A stretch of 64,000 nt of DNA from Laspinema palackyanum D2a (GTDB lineage Bacteria > Cyanobacteriota > Cyanobacteriia > Cyanobacteriales > Laspinemataceae): positions 81,697 to 145,696 of the forward strand of contig JAMXFF010000015.1 in NCBI GenBank assembly GCA_025370845.1. Reading direction: 5' to 3'. The notes under the pieces were generated by a model. That model worked only from the letters and a program-made list of their open reading frames with translations, ran no database searches and was not told the DNA's origin. The translations under genes and the position numbers were made by a program. Shown here piece by piece: positions 45,329 to 55,588 of this stretch. The number at the start of each line of letters is the position of its first letter. Positions within the stretch are counted from its first letter, which is position 1.

Positions 45329-47908
45329 CTAGGCGGAAATCCGCACCCGCAGCAGTACAGTAGTGGGGAGGGAGAGTCTCGATCCCCAGATAAACCAGAT
45401 AACCAGCGATCGCCGGATTGCGTCAATCAGTTGCGGATCATCCCCAGAAGACTGCTTGTCATCCAGAATCACCTGTTTCACTCCTTCTAAAGTAATCCGC
45501 AACTCCCAAACCAGTTCCCCACTCCCTCCAGGGGGAAGCGGCACCGATTGTAGATATTCTGTCAGCCGAGTGATCGCCTCAGCCTCTAATCCCGTCACAC
45601 TCACAATCTCTAACCGCTTTTGCGGCATTGCAGGTTTTGGCGCTTGAAAGGTAACTTCAGCAGATTTCAAAGGGGCCTCAAATTTCGGGGCCGATAACGA
45701 TTCATTTTCTACCTCATCAGGACTTTCACCGTAGTAGCCCAAATCATAGTTTTCCTCAAAATCAGCATAAAAATCAGCATCCCCACTATCCGAGGATTCT
45801 TCCCGAATCGGCGATCGCATCTCTTCCCCAGGCTGTTGTGGTATGGAGGGGGAGGACTGAATGATGTATGCGATGCGTGGTTGCTCTGGCACTTGAGTAC
45901 CTTGGTACTTTCCTGCCTCCTGGGCTAAATTAAGATCTAGGGACGGACGCGCTGCCATGCTGCGTCCCGGAGGCATCGCACGGTTCAACTGCGCGGGGGA
46001 TGGTGCATAAACGGCACCGATCGCGCCAAAAACCCCCTCAGCGTTGACGCCTTCTGGCATTTCCACGGGTACTTGCACGGAAACCAACCCCTCGGGATGC
46101 TCCACGCGCACCTCCTCGCTAACGGCAATAAAGGCTGTATATTGACAGAGTAATTGATAGGCGATCGCTGTCTGGGTGACGGCTTCCACTCCAGACTTCC
46201 TTTCCCCACTCACCATCTGATTCATCAACGCCTTAATCCGCGATCGTCCCCACAATTGAGCTATTGCCGGATTTCCCTCACCCTGAAAATTGACCTCAAA
46301 CCGTTGCTGATAGAGAGTACCTCCCGCAGCGATTCCCGACACCTGCAAGGTTCCCGCAGCAGCATCCGGTTTTCGTCCAAATAAAACCAGGGGTTGTTCC
46401 GCAAACAAATCTGGTGCGATCGCCGGATAAATCACCGGAGACTCGCCCTCACCTTCCCAAGTCACCTGAATATTAGCCAACACCGGATTATTAATTTGTC
46501 GGAAGAACCGTTCCACCGTTTCATCTGGCGCTTCATCATGACGAATCACCCGAGAAATGCCCCGTCCGAGTTCAGCAATTCGATTCAGTAAAAACCGATT
46601 CACCGAACTTCCAGCCCCAAAACTATAGAGACGATTTCCGGATTTTAAATGGCGCTGCACCTCGGCTAGAATTTGATTGTCATTCCCGATATATCCATCG
46701 GTTAACAGCACAATACTCCGCAACCGTCCCGGATCCGTCACCGGAAAATTTAACACGGCTTGAATGCCGCGTAACATTTCGGTGCCCCCGCCAGCAGTTA
46801 ACTGATTAATATAGGTAATAGCGCGGGATTGATTTTGGGGAGTATTAGGTAGAGGAACCGGAGAAATCTGCTGAGTCGTATCAGAAAAATCGATAATGCT
46901 AAAGGTATCATCCGGGTTCAAACCTTGGATAAACCGGCGCATGAGTTCTTGACACTGGCGCAAGGGATGACCCATTTGAGAACCGGAAGTATCAATCAAA
47001 AAGACGACATCTTTCGGGACAATTTTTTCCGGGGTATATTCCAGCGCCGGGATGAGATACAGCGCAAAATGTCCCCCTTGGTCATTCTGTTGAGATAAAA
47101 CTGTAGATTGGGTGGTTTCCCCCGCCACTTGATAGCGGAGAATAAAGTCTTTATTGGGAATCGTATCACTGCCGACTAAACCCACCCGCACCCGTTGTCC
47201 ATCGTCAGAAATATGCAGTTGATGAGAGGGCGATCGTACCCCGTGAATGTTCACTCCCGCATCAATTTCCACCGTCATATTGATATCATGCCCGGACCGA
47301 GTTCCCGCCGGTAAAATAGGCGCATTTAACCCAGAGGCATCGAGAACTAAATCTGTATCTTGATTTTGAGACATTGGTCCCGGTGCAGACCCCGAACCCA
47401 CCGCATTTTCCCCAATGGGAATACCGGGAATATAGCGGGGACCTACAACCATTGGAAAGACAAATTCATAATTTCCCCCCTCAAATTGCAGACTCGCCGA
47501 ATAGCGAATAATCACATCAATTTGCTCACCGGGTTGAATGTTAGCTAGGGATTGGGTGAAGATATTATCTCGTTCTTGTTCTAAGAGTCCGGCAGTGCGG
47601 CCCTGTTGTTTCGCTTGCTGATAAATTTGTTGCGCTTCTTCTCGTTGTTTGATGTGACCTTTTATCGTGCGATCGCCAATTTTAATCAACATCTCATCCA
47701 CCGCCGCCTCATCGGGCAACGGGAAAATATAGACCGCTTCTAAAGTCGTAGGAAAGGGATTTTCAAAGGTTTGAGTGACTTCCACCCGAGACAGATTTCC
47801 GGCAACTTGAGCGATGACTTCCGTATGCTTGAGGGGAAAGGCAATTTGCTGGGAGTCAGGGGTTTGAACATATAAACCAGCCGGTTGGCGATCGAGCATC
47901 CGAGACAT
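45329..47908 (-). CDS. VIT and von Willebrand A domain protein
   Basis: An 859-residue protein. The VIT domain covers about 5-135 (VAGNLSRVEVTQTFENPFPTTLEAVYIFPLP...). A vWA domain covers about 298-470 with the metal-ion-dependent adhesion site D306-T-S-G-S, so it should bind a divalent cation and a protein ligand. A beta-rich region follows, then a Pro/Ser/Glu-rich linker (about 640-760) and a small C-terminal TonB/AgmX-like domain (PLPPGGSGELVWELRITLEG). This layout is shared with inter-alpha-trypsin-inhibitor-like bacterial proteins of unknown role. The start is set at the ATG at 47908 because GGAGG lies 7 bases upstream; another ATG lies at 47923. No signal peptide is evident. Confidence 0.9.
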   Translation of the reverse strand: MSRMLDRQPAGLYVQTPDSQQIAFPLKHTEVIAQVAGNLSRVEVTQTFENPFPTTLEAVYIFPLPDEAAVDEMLIKIGDRTIKGHIKQREEAQQIYQQAKQQGRTAGLLEQERDNIFTQSLANIQPGEQIDVIIRYSASLQFEGGNYEFVFPMVVGPRYIPGIPIGENAVGSGSAPGPMSQNQDTDLVLDASGLNAPILPAGTRSGHDINMTVEIDAGVNIHGVRSPSHQLHISDDGQRVRVGLVGSDTIPNKDFILRYQVAGETTQSTVLSQQNDQGGHFALYLIPALEYTPEKIVPKDVVFLIDTSGSQMGHPLRQCQELMRRFIQGLNPDDTFSIIDFSDTTQQISPVPLPNTPQNQSRAITYINQLTAGGGTEMLRGIQAVLNFPVTDPGRLRSIVLLTDGYIGNDNQILAEVQRHLKSGNRLYSFGAGSSVNRFLLNRIAELGRGISRVIRHDEAPDETVERFFRQINNPVLANIQVTWEGEGESPVIYPAIAPDLFAEQPLVLFGRKPDAAAGTLQVSGIAAGGTLYQQRFEVNFQGEGNPAIAQLWGRSRIKALMNQMVSGERKSGVEAVTQTAIAYQLLCQYTAFIAVSEEVRVEHPEGLVSVQVPVEMPEGVNAEGVFGAIGAVYAPSPAQLNRAMPPGRSMAARPSLDLNLAQEAGKYQGTQVPEQPRIAYIIQSSPSIPQQPGEEMRSPIREESSDSGDADFYADFEENYDLGYYGESPDEVENESLSAPKFEAPLKSAEVTFQAPKPAMPQKRLEIVSVTGLEAEAITRLTEYLQSVPLPPGGSGELVWELRITLEGVKQVILDDKQSSGDDPQLIDAIRRSLVIWFIWGSRLSLPTTVLLRVRISA

Positions 47909-48026
47909 AAGATTGGCCTCCATTTCTGTGTTGTCTTCACTCTAAGCCCGTTCCCCGGAAAAATCTGCTCAGTTTTGTGCTCAGTTCAGTGTTCAGTCCC
48001 TGGTTCAGGGGTGGAGGGGGGCAATC

Positions 48027-48230
48027 TCACCATTCAGTCCGATCAATCTGCGAACAATCGGCTGTAATGGCTCGTTGTATTTCGGTTGCCTCGGAATTAC
48101 TAAGAATTCCAATAAATTTGGCAAAAGGATGTTCGCTAATCGCCTTAACTGGAGGGGGAGAATCTAGGCCTGTTTCTACTCCTTCATCCGATGTCTGTTC
48201 AAGTTTTTGAATCAATTGCTTATGGGTCAT
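48027..48230 (-). CDS. Antitoxin-like small protein without adjacent toxin
   Basis: A 67-residue protein whose C-terminal half (HPFAKFIGILSNSEATEIQRAI, then CSQIDRTEW) resembles small antitoxins that precede PIN-domain toxins in cyanobacteria. GAGGAG lies about 8 bases upstream of the ATG. The gene reads away from the Uma2 gene, and downstream toward 47923 there is only about 100 bp before the VIT/VWA gene, so no PIN toxin fits. It may be an orphan antitoxin left after toxin loss. Confidence 0.6.
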   Translation of the reverse strand: MTHKQLIQKLEQTSDEGVETGLDSPPPVKAISEHPFAKFIGILSNSEATEIQRAITADCSQIDRTEW

Positions 48231-48342
48231 TCTGTAAACTCCTCTTTAAAATCCCTGAAAAAATCTCAGATTAATCCCTCACCTGGCTCTATTTTACTCC
48301 TTCTACTACAATCAAATCACAGCGATATGAGGATGAGCCAGT

Positions 48343-48951
48343 ATGATCGCAACCCCGACAAAATGGGAAACTGTGACCTTGCAATTACCAGGGGACCTGA
48401 ACCTTCAGGTGACTCCAGAGCAATTTGCTGCGATCGCCGCTGTCAACCCTGAGTTAAAACTAGAACGGACTGCCACAGGAGAATTAATTGTGACTCCCCC
48501 CACTGGCGGCGAAACGGGATATCGCAATATCAGAATCGCCTACTTTTTGGTCAAATGGATTGAGGAAGAAGGGGGAAATGGGATTGCCTTTGATTCCTCC
48601 ACCGGATTTACCCTCCCCAATGGTGCAAACCGTTCTCCAGATGCTGCTTGGGTGAGTATAGCGCGTTGGCAAGCATTAACCCCAGCGCAACGGAAAGGGT
48701 TTGTTCCTTTATCTCCTGATTTTGTGATTGAATTGCGGTCCGAGTCAGACAGTTTGGCAAAACTGCAAGGCAAGTTACAGGAGTATATCGACAATGGCAC
48801 AGAATTAGGATGGTTAATTGACCCGCAACAGCAACAAGTTGAGATTTATCGCGCCGGACAAGGGGTGGAAATTGTGGTGAATCCGAGTCAATTATCTGGG
48901 GAGACGGTGTTACCGGGGTTTGTGTTGAATTTGCGACGAGTTTGGAGTTGA
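48343..48951 (+). CDS. Uma2-family endonuclease-like protein
   Basis: A 202-residue protein of the Uma2 (DUF820) family, a PD-(D/E)XK nuclease-fold group greatly expanded in cyanobacteria. Motifs are visible: GELIVTPPTGGETGYRN near 46-62, D100 in RSPDAAWV, and E130 in SPDFVIELRSESD followed by a helix and GWLIDPQQQQVEIYR. The catalytic Lys position reads Arg (E-L-R), as in many members. Cellular role is unknown; links to transposition or restriction are proposed for the fold only. GAGGATGAGCC precedes the ATG. It is a single gene. Confidence 0.88.
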   Translation: MIATPTKWETVTLQLPGDLNLQVTPEQFAAIAAVNPELKLERTATGELIVTPPTGGETGYRNIRIAYFLVKWIEEEGGNGIAFDSSTGFTLPNGANRSPDAAWVSIARWQALTPAQRKGFVPLSPDFVIELRSESDSLAKLQGKLQEYIDNGTELGWLIDPQQQQVEIYRAGQGVEIVVNPSQLSGETVLPGFVLNLRRVWS

Positions 48952-49007
48952 GGGGGGTAATTTTACGAGGGCGATCGCCCAGTTCAAGTCACCCTCTCCC
49001 AAAATGA

Positions 49008-50102
<1,095 letters not shown>

Positions 50103-50225
50103 GTGATTGGCTCATACAATCTCGTTTAATACGAATTCTACGGGGGTTTTTACCTCCGTAGATTTTTATCAGGGATTTTCCCTTAAAATTAACGGATTAA
50201 TGTTATCCTTCGATAGGTCTGAAGT

Positions 50226-51728
50226 ATGTCAAAGTCGCTGAAGGCATCGATGGAAGGATTGGCAGTCGCCGATCGCGCTAGAAAGCGGTTGGGTTGGACA
50301 AAAACCAGTACAGCGCGATGGTGGCAGGATGCTCATACCTCCCGCGCCACCTTACGCCGATTTTGGCATGGCGATCGCATTCAACAGGACATTTTCATCG
50401 CCATTTGTGCCGCCGTGGGGATTAGCGACTGGCAGGCGATCGCTGAACCCTGTGAAGCGGATTTTGACCCGGCAATCCCCGAGTCTCCGCCAATCCGAGA
50501 CTGGCAGGAAGCACCGGATTTAGACTCATTTTTCGGACGCGATCGCGAATTGGCGCGACTGGAACAATGGATTCCCACGGCTAAACTCATCCTGATTTCC
50601 GGCATCGGTGGCATCGGAAAAACTGCCCTCGCTCTGGCTTTTGCTGACTCCATTCAACTCCAATTCCAGGGAGTAATCTGGCGATCGCTACACCATTCCC
50701 CCTCTGTGCAAGCACTCCTCGACAGTCTCCTCTCCACCCTAGAAGGAACCTCTGTCACCAATCTTGCCAAAGGCACAACCCAATTACTCCACCATCTCAA
50801 ACACCGGCGCTATCTGCTGATTTTAGATGGATTAGAAACCATCTTGCAATCACCGGAATTAGAGAAAGAATACAGTCATTTCCTCCAAACCTTAAATCGC
50901 GATCGCCATCAAAGCTGCATTCTGATTACCACTCGTGAACAGCCTCAATCCGTCTCCCTAGAAGGCAAAACTTGCCAGGTTTTAACCCTTTCTGGATTGC
51001 GAAATACAGCGGCTTTAGACCTGTTAAAATCCCGAGGATTGACCGGAAAAGAATTAGGAATTTCGGCTTTAATTCAACTGTATCGGGGGAATCCATTCGC
51101 CCTCAAAATAGTGACCCCGGTGATTCAAACGGTATTTGGGGGAAATGTCGCCGCCTTTTTGAATCAAAATACCCTAATTGTCGGCGATAGATTACGAACC
51201 CTGTTGCACCAACAATTAGAACGCCTCTCTGATTTAGAACGCGAGATTCTCTACTGGTTAACCATCTGGCAAGAACCTGTTTCATTTTGCCGACTGCACA
51301 CTCATTTTTTGGTGTTAGTCGATCCGGCAGCATTATTAGAAGCAATTGCCAGTTTAGAGAGGCGATCGCTGTTAGAATCCTGGTTTGGGGAGGAATCCTC
51401 TGCCTTCACCTTGCAACCCCTGGTGATGAAAACAGTCCGGGATGAATTAGTCGAACGTGCCACAGCGGAAATGCAACGGGTGGTGCAGAGTCATGATATT
51501 AGATATTTTAAAGTATTGCGATCGCTGATGTTAGTCAGACCCGGAACCGACGATATTGCAGGCGATCGCATCATCAATCAACTGCGTGAGAACCTCTGGC
51601 AAGTCTATGGCGCGACTCTACCGCAAACCTTGCAGAATGTTCTAGCGTTGTTATCGGACAAATCCCCCTTGGCAGTGGGTTATATTGGCTGTAATGCGAT
51701 CGCCCTGCTGCAACCGTTAGATTTGTAG
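50226..51728 (+). CDS. NB-ARC-type STAND NTPase without C-terminal sensor repeats
   Basis: A 500-residue signalling ATPase. Residues 1-75 form a helical HTH-like N-terminal domain (RATLRRFWHGDRIQQDIFIA). The NB-ARC core has Walker A G126-I-G-G-I-G-K-T133, Walker B in YLLILDGLE near 198-207, the sensor ILITTREQP and GNPFALKIV, and the winged-helix LSDLEREILYWLTIW. In cyanobacteria this core usually continues into WD40, TPR or pentapeptide repeats that sense a ligand. Here the protein ends soon after SPLAVGYIGCNAIALL, where those repeats would begin, so it is a short form. The stop lies 45 bp before a 164-bp palindrome. STAND proteins act in defence or cell-death signalling; its role is not known. 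Confidence 0.85.
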   Translation: MSKSLKASMEGLAVADRARKRLGWTKTSTARWWQDAHTSRATLRRFWHGDRIQQDIFIAICAAVGISDWQAIAEPCEADFDPAIPESPPIRDWQEAPDLDSFFGRDRELARLEQWIPTAKLILISGIGGIGKTALALAFADSIQLQFQGVIWRSLHHSPSVQALLDSLLSTLEGTSVTNLAKGTTQLLHHLKHRRYLLILDGLETILQSPELEKEYSHFLQTLNRDRHQSCILITTREQPQSVSLEGKTCQVLTLSGLRNTAALDLLKSRGLTGKELGISALIQLYRGNPFALKIVTPVIQTVFGGNVAAFLNQNTLIVGDRLRTLLHQQLERLSDLEREILYWLTIWQEPVSFCRLHTHFLVLVDPAALLEAIASLERRSLLESWFGEESSAFTLQPLVMKTVRDELVERATAEMQRVVQSHDIRYFKVLRSLMLVRPGTDDIAGDRIINQLRENLWQVYGATLPQTLQNVLALLSDKSPLAVGYIGCNAIALLQPLDL

Positions 51729-51772
51729 GGGCAATTCGGATAGCATCACATTTTTTACCCCCTTTTTATACT

Positions 51773-51936
51773 AAGCACCAAGCTCAACACCGGCGGGGGT
51801 TAAAACCCCCGGCTAACAGCTAAAGTCGGTTGAAAACCGACTAAAAACAGCACGGGATAAGACTTGCAGTCGTCTTTAGACGACTTTAGCTATGAGGCGG
51901 GGGTTAAAACCCCCGCCGGTGTTGAGCTTGGTGCTT
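51773..51936. repeat. Palindromic element, family A, copy 2 (164 bp)
   Basis: The longest copy: outer arms AAGCACCAAGCTCAACACCG (51773 onward), mirrored at the right end (CGGTGTTGAGCTTGGTGCTT, ending at 51936), then the shared GGCGGGGG palindromes and both inner hairpins. TA is present at both edges (51772-51773 and 51936-51937), consistent with TA-target insertion. It sits exactly between two converging STAND-type genes and its edge overlaps the TAA stop of the minus-strand gene. It could serve as their shared terminator. Confidence 0.9.
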
Positions 51937-54610
51937 ATCCCCCCTGCCATACCATCCGGCAAATCTCCTGATCAACCAGTTGATAGCGGGGGATTGGGGT
52001 ATTATCGTATAGGCGGAAGAGTAAGCCGGACTGGACTAGGATTTCTAGGATTATCTGTAATCTCTCTGGACTTGTTCCGGTTTCGGTTGTGAGTTCTTCT
52101 AGGGTTTTGCGACAGGGATAGGGCATGGTGGGGGACTGTTCACAGTCGGGGGTCGGTTTGGCGAGGGTTTGGAGGGTTAAGCGGGCGATTTGGGTGTTTT
52201 CTACCCCACAGTCAGAAATCGCCTCGCGGATGCCTCGTCGGAGTATGGCGGCAAAGCCGCCATATTCTTGATAGGCACTGACGGTGGTAATCTGTTCGGC
52301 TTCGAGTTGTGTTCCCGCTAACTGTAACATTAGCCCTCGCACTTCGGCGATCGTGCCTGGGGCTAAGTCGCGGACTAATTGCTCGCTGAGTTCCGATTCT
52401 AAGGGAAATTCGGCCTGTTCTGTTAACCCCATTATCGCCCGGTGAGCAGTGTCCAGGGATAAATCTTGCAGATGATAGCACAAGGTTTCCCGGGTTTCTC
52501 GGTTGATAAATTCTAGCGATCGCAGGGATTCATTTTCGAGGAAGTCAGCCAGATGTTCGGTCCGCAAACAGACGATCGCTTTGACAAAGGGAACATTCAA
52601 GCAGTCGTGCAGAAATTCATAAAACAGGTGGCGGTGTGACTCATGGGCGCTATCAAATAAGTCGGCATCCACATCAAACAGCAGGGCGGTTAAGATGTTG
52701 CGATCGCCATGTTCTCCCAGGCGATCGCAGAGGTTGTGCAGAATGGGAATACGATTTTGCTCCTCAGTGATGTCCACAATGGGTAATCCCATCTGAACAA
52801 AGGCGCGATTAAAGACTTCAACTGCGCCGGGAAACCAATCCCCTTGAATCGAGATAACCAGGGGTAATGCCAGATGGAGTCCGATTTGTTTTTGATGTAA
52901 GGCGGGGGCTAATTGGGCCGATAAGAGGGAGGATTTACCGACGCCTGCGGGACCATGAATCAGGGTGAGTTTGTAGTCCGGACGGCCAATGCGAGTAATC
53001 GCACATTCGATTTCAGATTCTCGTCCGGTGAGACTGTCCCCAGCATACTGTTTCCGAGGAAAGGGCCGATCGCCAATACCCAGATGCAGCAGTTGGGTGG
53101 GATTCAGGGGATGGAGTTGGGGTTGCAGGGGTTGTGCACCGATGAAAGCGCGAAATCCATACTGATGTTCCAGGGCGTAGAGTTCCTGTTTGAGGGCAAA
53201 GGCGGTGAGGCGATCGCCCCGGTTGAAGTAGAGCGATCGCAATTCCCGGAGGATTTCACTGTATAATCGAGGATTACATTCCGGTTGGGCTTCGGATTTC
53301 GCTCTCTCTAGGGTGGCAATGGCTTGTGAACTCTCACTGAGTGCAGACAGTGTTCTACCTAATAATAATAAATACCAGCCGCGATGATATTGGGCGGACC
53401 ATTCGAGGAAACTGCGTTTTTCCGGGGTGAGAGTCGTGGCGCGGTAGGATTCCAGAATCTGGAGGGCGTTTAAGGCGGACTGCTTGGCGATCGCCCATTG
53501 GGAATTCCAGAGGGCCACTTCCCCCCAATAGCCGCAATCCTGCGCCTCGGCGATCGGGTCGGGATATTGTTGATGCAGTTGAGTGGCGATCGATGCCACC
53601 TCTTCCAATCCATCGCGGTCCCGGAGTTTTTGCATCACTTCCCCGAGGGCATTGATAAATTTTGCCATCAAATCTGGGCGATCGGCTTGTTGGTAGATGG
53701 CGACACATTGCTGAAAATAGTCCCGCGCTTGCCGGTAAGCTGCCTGGGCGGTCCCCCGATGTAGCAGGGCTTCCCGATGCCAACAGGCCCCCAGATAAAA
53801 CAGCAAACAGCCATAGCGTTCTAAATGGGGGATAGAGTTTTCAGCAGGGACTGTGGGGACCGCTTTTTCCCAAAAGGCGAGACTGCGCTGGTAAAATTCG
53901 CGGGCGGTTGCCAATTCATCATGACTGTAGGCATTCCAACCCCGCACGAAATCTAAACAAGCTTGTAAATAAGGGTCCAAACTCTCCCCCGCCCGTTCAA
54001 TATCTTTAATGGCACAGGCGATTTCCTGGCGATGGGTGTGGGTTAAGAGTTCCATAGCAGCGCCAACTTGCAGTTGGTCCGCCCCGGCTTCTAGGATGCA
54101 GTTAAATAAACTTTCGGCGGTTTCGCGTAAGCGTTGGATCAGTTTAGGGGTGGGAATTTCAAATTTAATTGAGGGTCCGGCCCAACTTTTGAAATTGGGG
54201 GCAAATTGCGTGATGCGATGGAGCAAATCGTCAGTGACCCAGAGAATTAACGGGAAAGGAAATTGCTTGCGAAATTCGTCCCGAACTAAATCAATGGAAA
54301 TTAATAATTCATCGATCGCCACTGCGGATTCTAATCCCAAAACCATCACCCCGGAGAGTGAGGGCAATTCCCCAAATTCCTCAATCATTTTACCAAATAA
54401 GGTGGTACTTAAGGGGGGTAAATGGATTTCGGCCACCGAAACCGGACATCGTTCCCGCAGTCGTTGCAGCATTTCTGTTTGCAAATGCCGATAATTGCAC
54501 CGCACCAAAATGATGGCAAATTGTTCGGCAGACAAAGCGATCGCCCTCGATAGGGTATTGAGGGAGCGTTCGTTGTAAGCCGCTACATCTTCGGGCTGTT
54601 GTTGTTCCAT
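51935..54610 (-). CDS. TPR-containing STAND-like AAA NTPase
   Basis: An 891-residue protein. Residues 1-175 form an alpha/beta N-terminal domain of unknown family (AIILVRCNYRHLQTEMLQRL, then VMVLGLESAV and ILWVTDDLLHRI). About 190-520 are TPR-like helical repeats (AREFYQRSLAFWEKAVP, YQQADRPDLMAKFINALGEV, SFLEWSAQYHRGWYLLLLGR). Then a P-loop NTPase: TGRESEIE at its start, Walker A G553-P-A-G-V-G-K-S-S, a Walker B-like LTALLFDVDADLF, and a C-terminal helical region that ends MVWQGG. The order (sensor-like repeats before the NTPase) is reversed compared with classic NLRs. It is tail to tail with the NB-ARC gene. Function is unknown; a signalling or defence role is inferred only from architecture. 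Confidence 0.78.
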   Translation of the reverse strand: MEQQQPEDVAAYNERSLNTLSRAIALSAEQFAIILVRCNYRHLQTEMLQRLRERCPVSVAEIHLPPLSTTLFGKMIEEFGELPSLSGVMVLGLESAVAIDELLISIDLVRDEFRKQFPFPLILWVTDDLLHRITQFAPNFKSWAGPSIKFEIPTPKLIQRLRETAESLFNCILEAGADQLQVGAAMELLTHTHRQEIACAIKDIERAGESLDPYLQACLDFVRGWNAYSHDELATAREFYQRSLAFWEKAVPTVPAENSIPHLERYGCLLFYLGACWHREALLHRGTAQAAYRQARDYFQQCVAIYQQADRPDLMAKFINALGEVMQKLRDRDGLEEVASIATQLHQQYPDPIAEAQDCGYWGEVALWNSQWAIAKQSALNALQILESYRATTLTPEKRSFLEWSAQYHRGWYLLLLGRTLSALSESSQAIATLERAKSEAQPECNPRLYSEILRELRSLYFNRGDRLTAFALKQELYALEHQYGFRAFIGAQPLQPQLHPLNPTQLLHLGIGDRPFPRKQYAGDSLTGRESEIECAITRIGRPDYKLTLIHGPAGVGKSSLLSAQLAPALHQKQIGLHLALPLVISIQGDWFPGAVEVFNRAFVQMGLPIVDITEEQNRIPILHNLCDRLGEHGDRNILTALLFDVDADLFDSAHESHRHLFYEFLHDCLNVPFVKAIVCLRTEHLADFLENESLRSLEFINRETRETLCYHLQDLSLDTAHRAIMGLTEQAEFPLESELSEQLVRDLAPGTIAEVRGLMLQLAGTQLEAEQITTVSAYQEYGGFAAILRRGIREAISDCGVENTQIARLTLQTLAKPTPDCEQSPTMPYPCRKTLEELTTETGTSPERLQIILEILVQSGLLFRLYDNTPIPRYQLVDQEICRMVWQGG

Positions 54611-55000
54611 AATAACTGCAATCTAGTCGAAAGCGGCGATTGATTCTTGAGGGTCCGGTCCTTTTTTAAAAAGGAGAAGGATGATTACTCCTGAGATTTC
54701 GGCACAAGTCCGGAGAGAATGGGAATGGGTTTAGTTTAGCGTAAACTGAACCGGATTTTGACCTCACTCCGAGAAAAGCCCCTCGACTCATCCGGAGCAT
54801 TTTATCTGACATCTTTCCATGATAATTTAACAGGGACCTGAAAATTTTGGGGGATTGTTTTAGTAACTCTAGTTGCGGGCATCCCATCCGGGATTTTTGA
54901 GCAACCTCACCCTGAAATCGAGCAACGGGGTTCCGGTGGGTTAGTCCTGAACCTGTTAAAATCCAGCGTATCCTAACTCGGTCGTTCGGAAGGGAAACAG
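54611..55000. other. Divergent intergenic region
   Basis: A 390-bp region between the divergent TPR-NTPase and HD-domain genes. A frame on the minus strand (54666-55010) is a shadow. GGAAGGGAAACAG before 55001 is the ribosome-binding site of the HD gene. No operator recognised. Confidence 0.4.
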
Positions 55001-55588
55001 ATGCTATCAAACCGGTTTAATCAAGCTTTAACCTTTGCAGCCGAACTCCACGGGAACCAACAGCGCAAGGGTTCCGGAGTGCCTTATGTGGCTCATTTAC
55101 TGGGGGTAACCAGTATTGCCCTAGAATATGGGGCCAATGAAGATGAGGCGATCGCCGCGTTACTCCATGATGCGATCGAGGACCAAGGGGGGGCCGCTAC
55201 CGGGGCAGAAATTCGTCGGCGCTTTGGAGATACGGTGGCGACAATCGTCGAAGCTTGCACCGATGCCGATTCTACCCCAAAACCCCCCTGGCGAGAGCGC
55301 AAAGAACTCTATCTGTCCCATCTGCCCACGGCTTCCCCATCAGTCCTCCTGGTGAGTGCCTCGGATAAATTGCACAATTCCCGGTCAATTCTTCAGGATT
55401 ATCGGGCAGTGGGAGAGGGGGTTTGGGACCGTTTTAAAGGGGGTAAAACCGGGACGCTGTGGTATTATCGAGCCTTGGTGGAAGCCTTTCGTCCCACAGC
55501 GGTTAATCCCTGGTTATTTGCGGAATTAGAGCGGACTGTAATGGCGATCGAACAGTTAGCATTGGACTCGGCAGAAATAACCGGATAA
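55001..55588 (+). CDS. Stand-alone HD-domain (p)ppGpp hydrolase-like protein
   Basis: A 195-residue protein with the HD fold of RelA/SpoT hydrolase domains and nothing else, like the small alarmone hydrolases related to animal MESH1. The metal site is intact: H32, H56-D57 and D122. The family motif E60-D61 (LLHDAIEDQGG) and SASDKLHN follow the SpoT pattern. Activity on (p)ppGpp is inferred, not shown; other nucleotides are possible. A start at ATG 55001 is supported by GGAAGGGA upstream. The neighbours (STAND NTPase, antiporter) do not define its role. Confidence 0.88.
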   Translation: MLSNRFNQALTFAAELHGNQQRKGSGVPYVAHLLGVTSIALEYGANEDEAIAALLHDAIEDQGGAATGAEIRRRFGDTVATIVEACTDADSTPKPPWRERKELYLSHLPTASPSVLLVSASDKLHNSRSILQDYRAVGEGVWDRFKGGKTGTLWYYRALVEAFRPTAVNPWLFAELERTVMAIEQLALDSAEITG

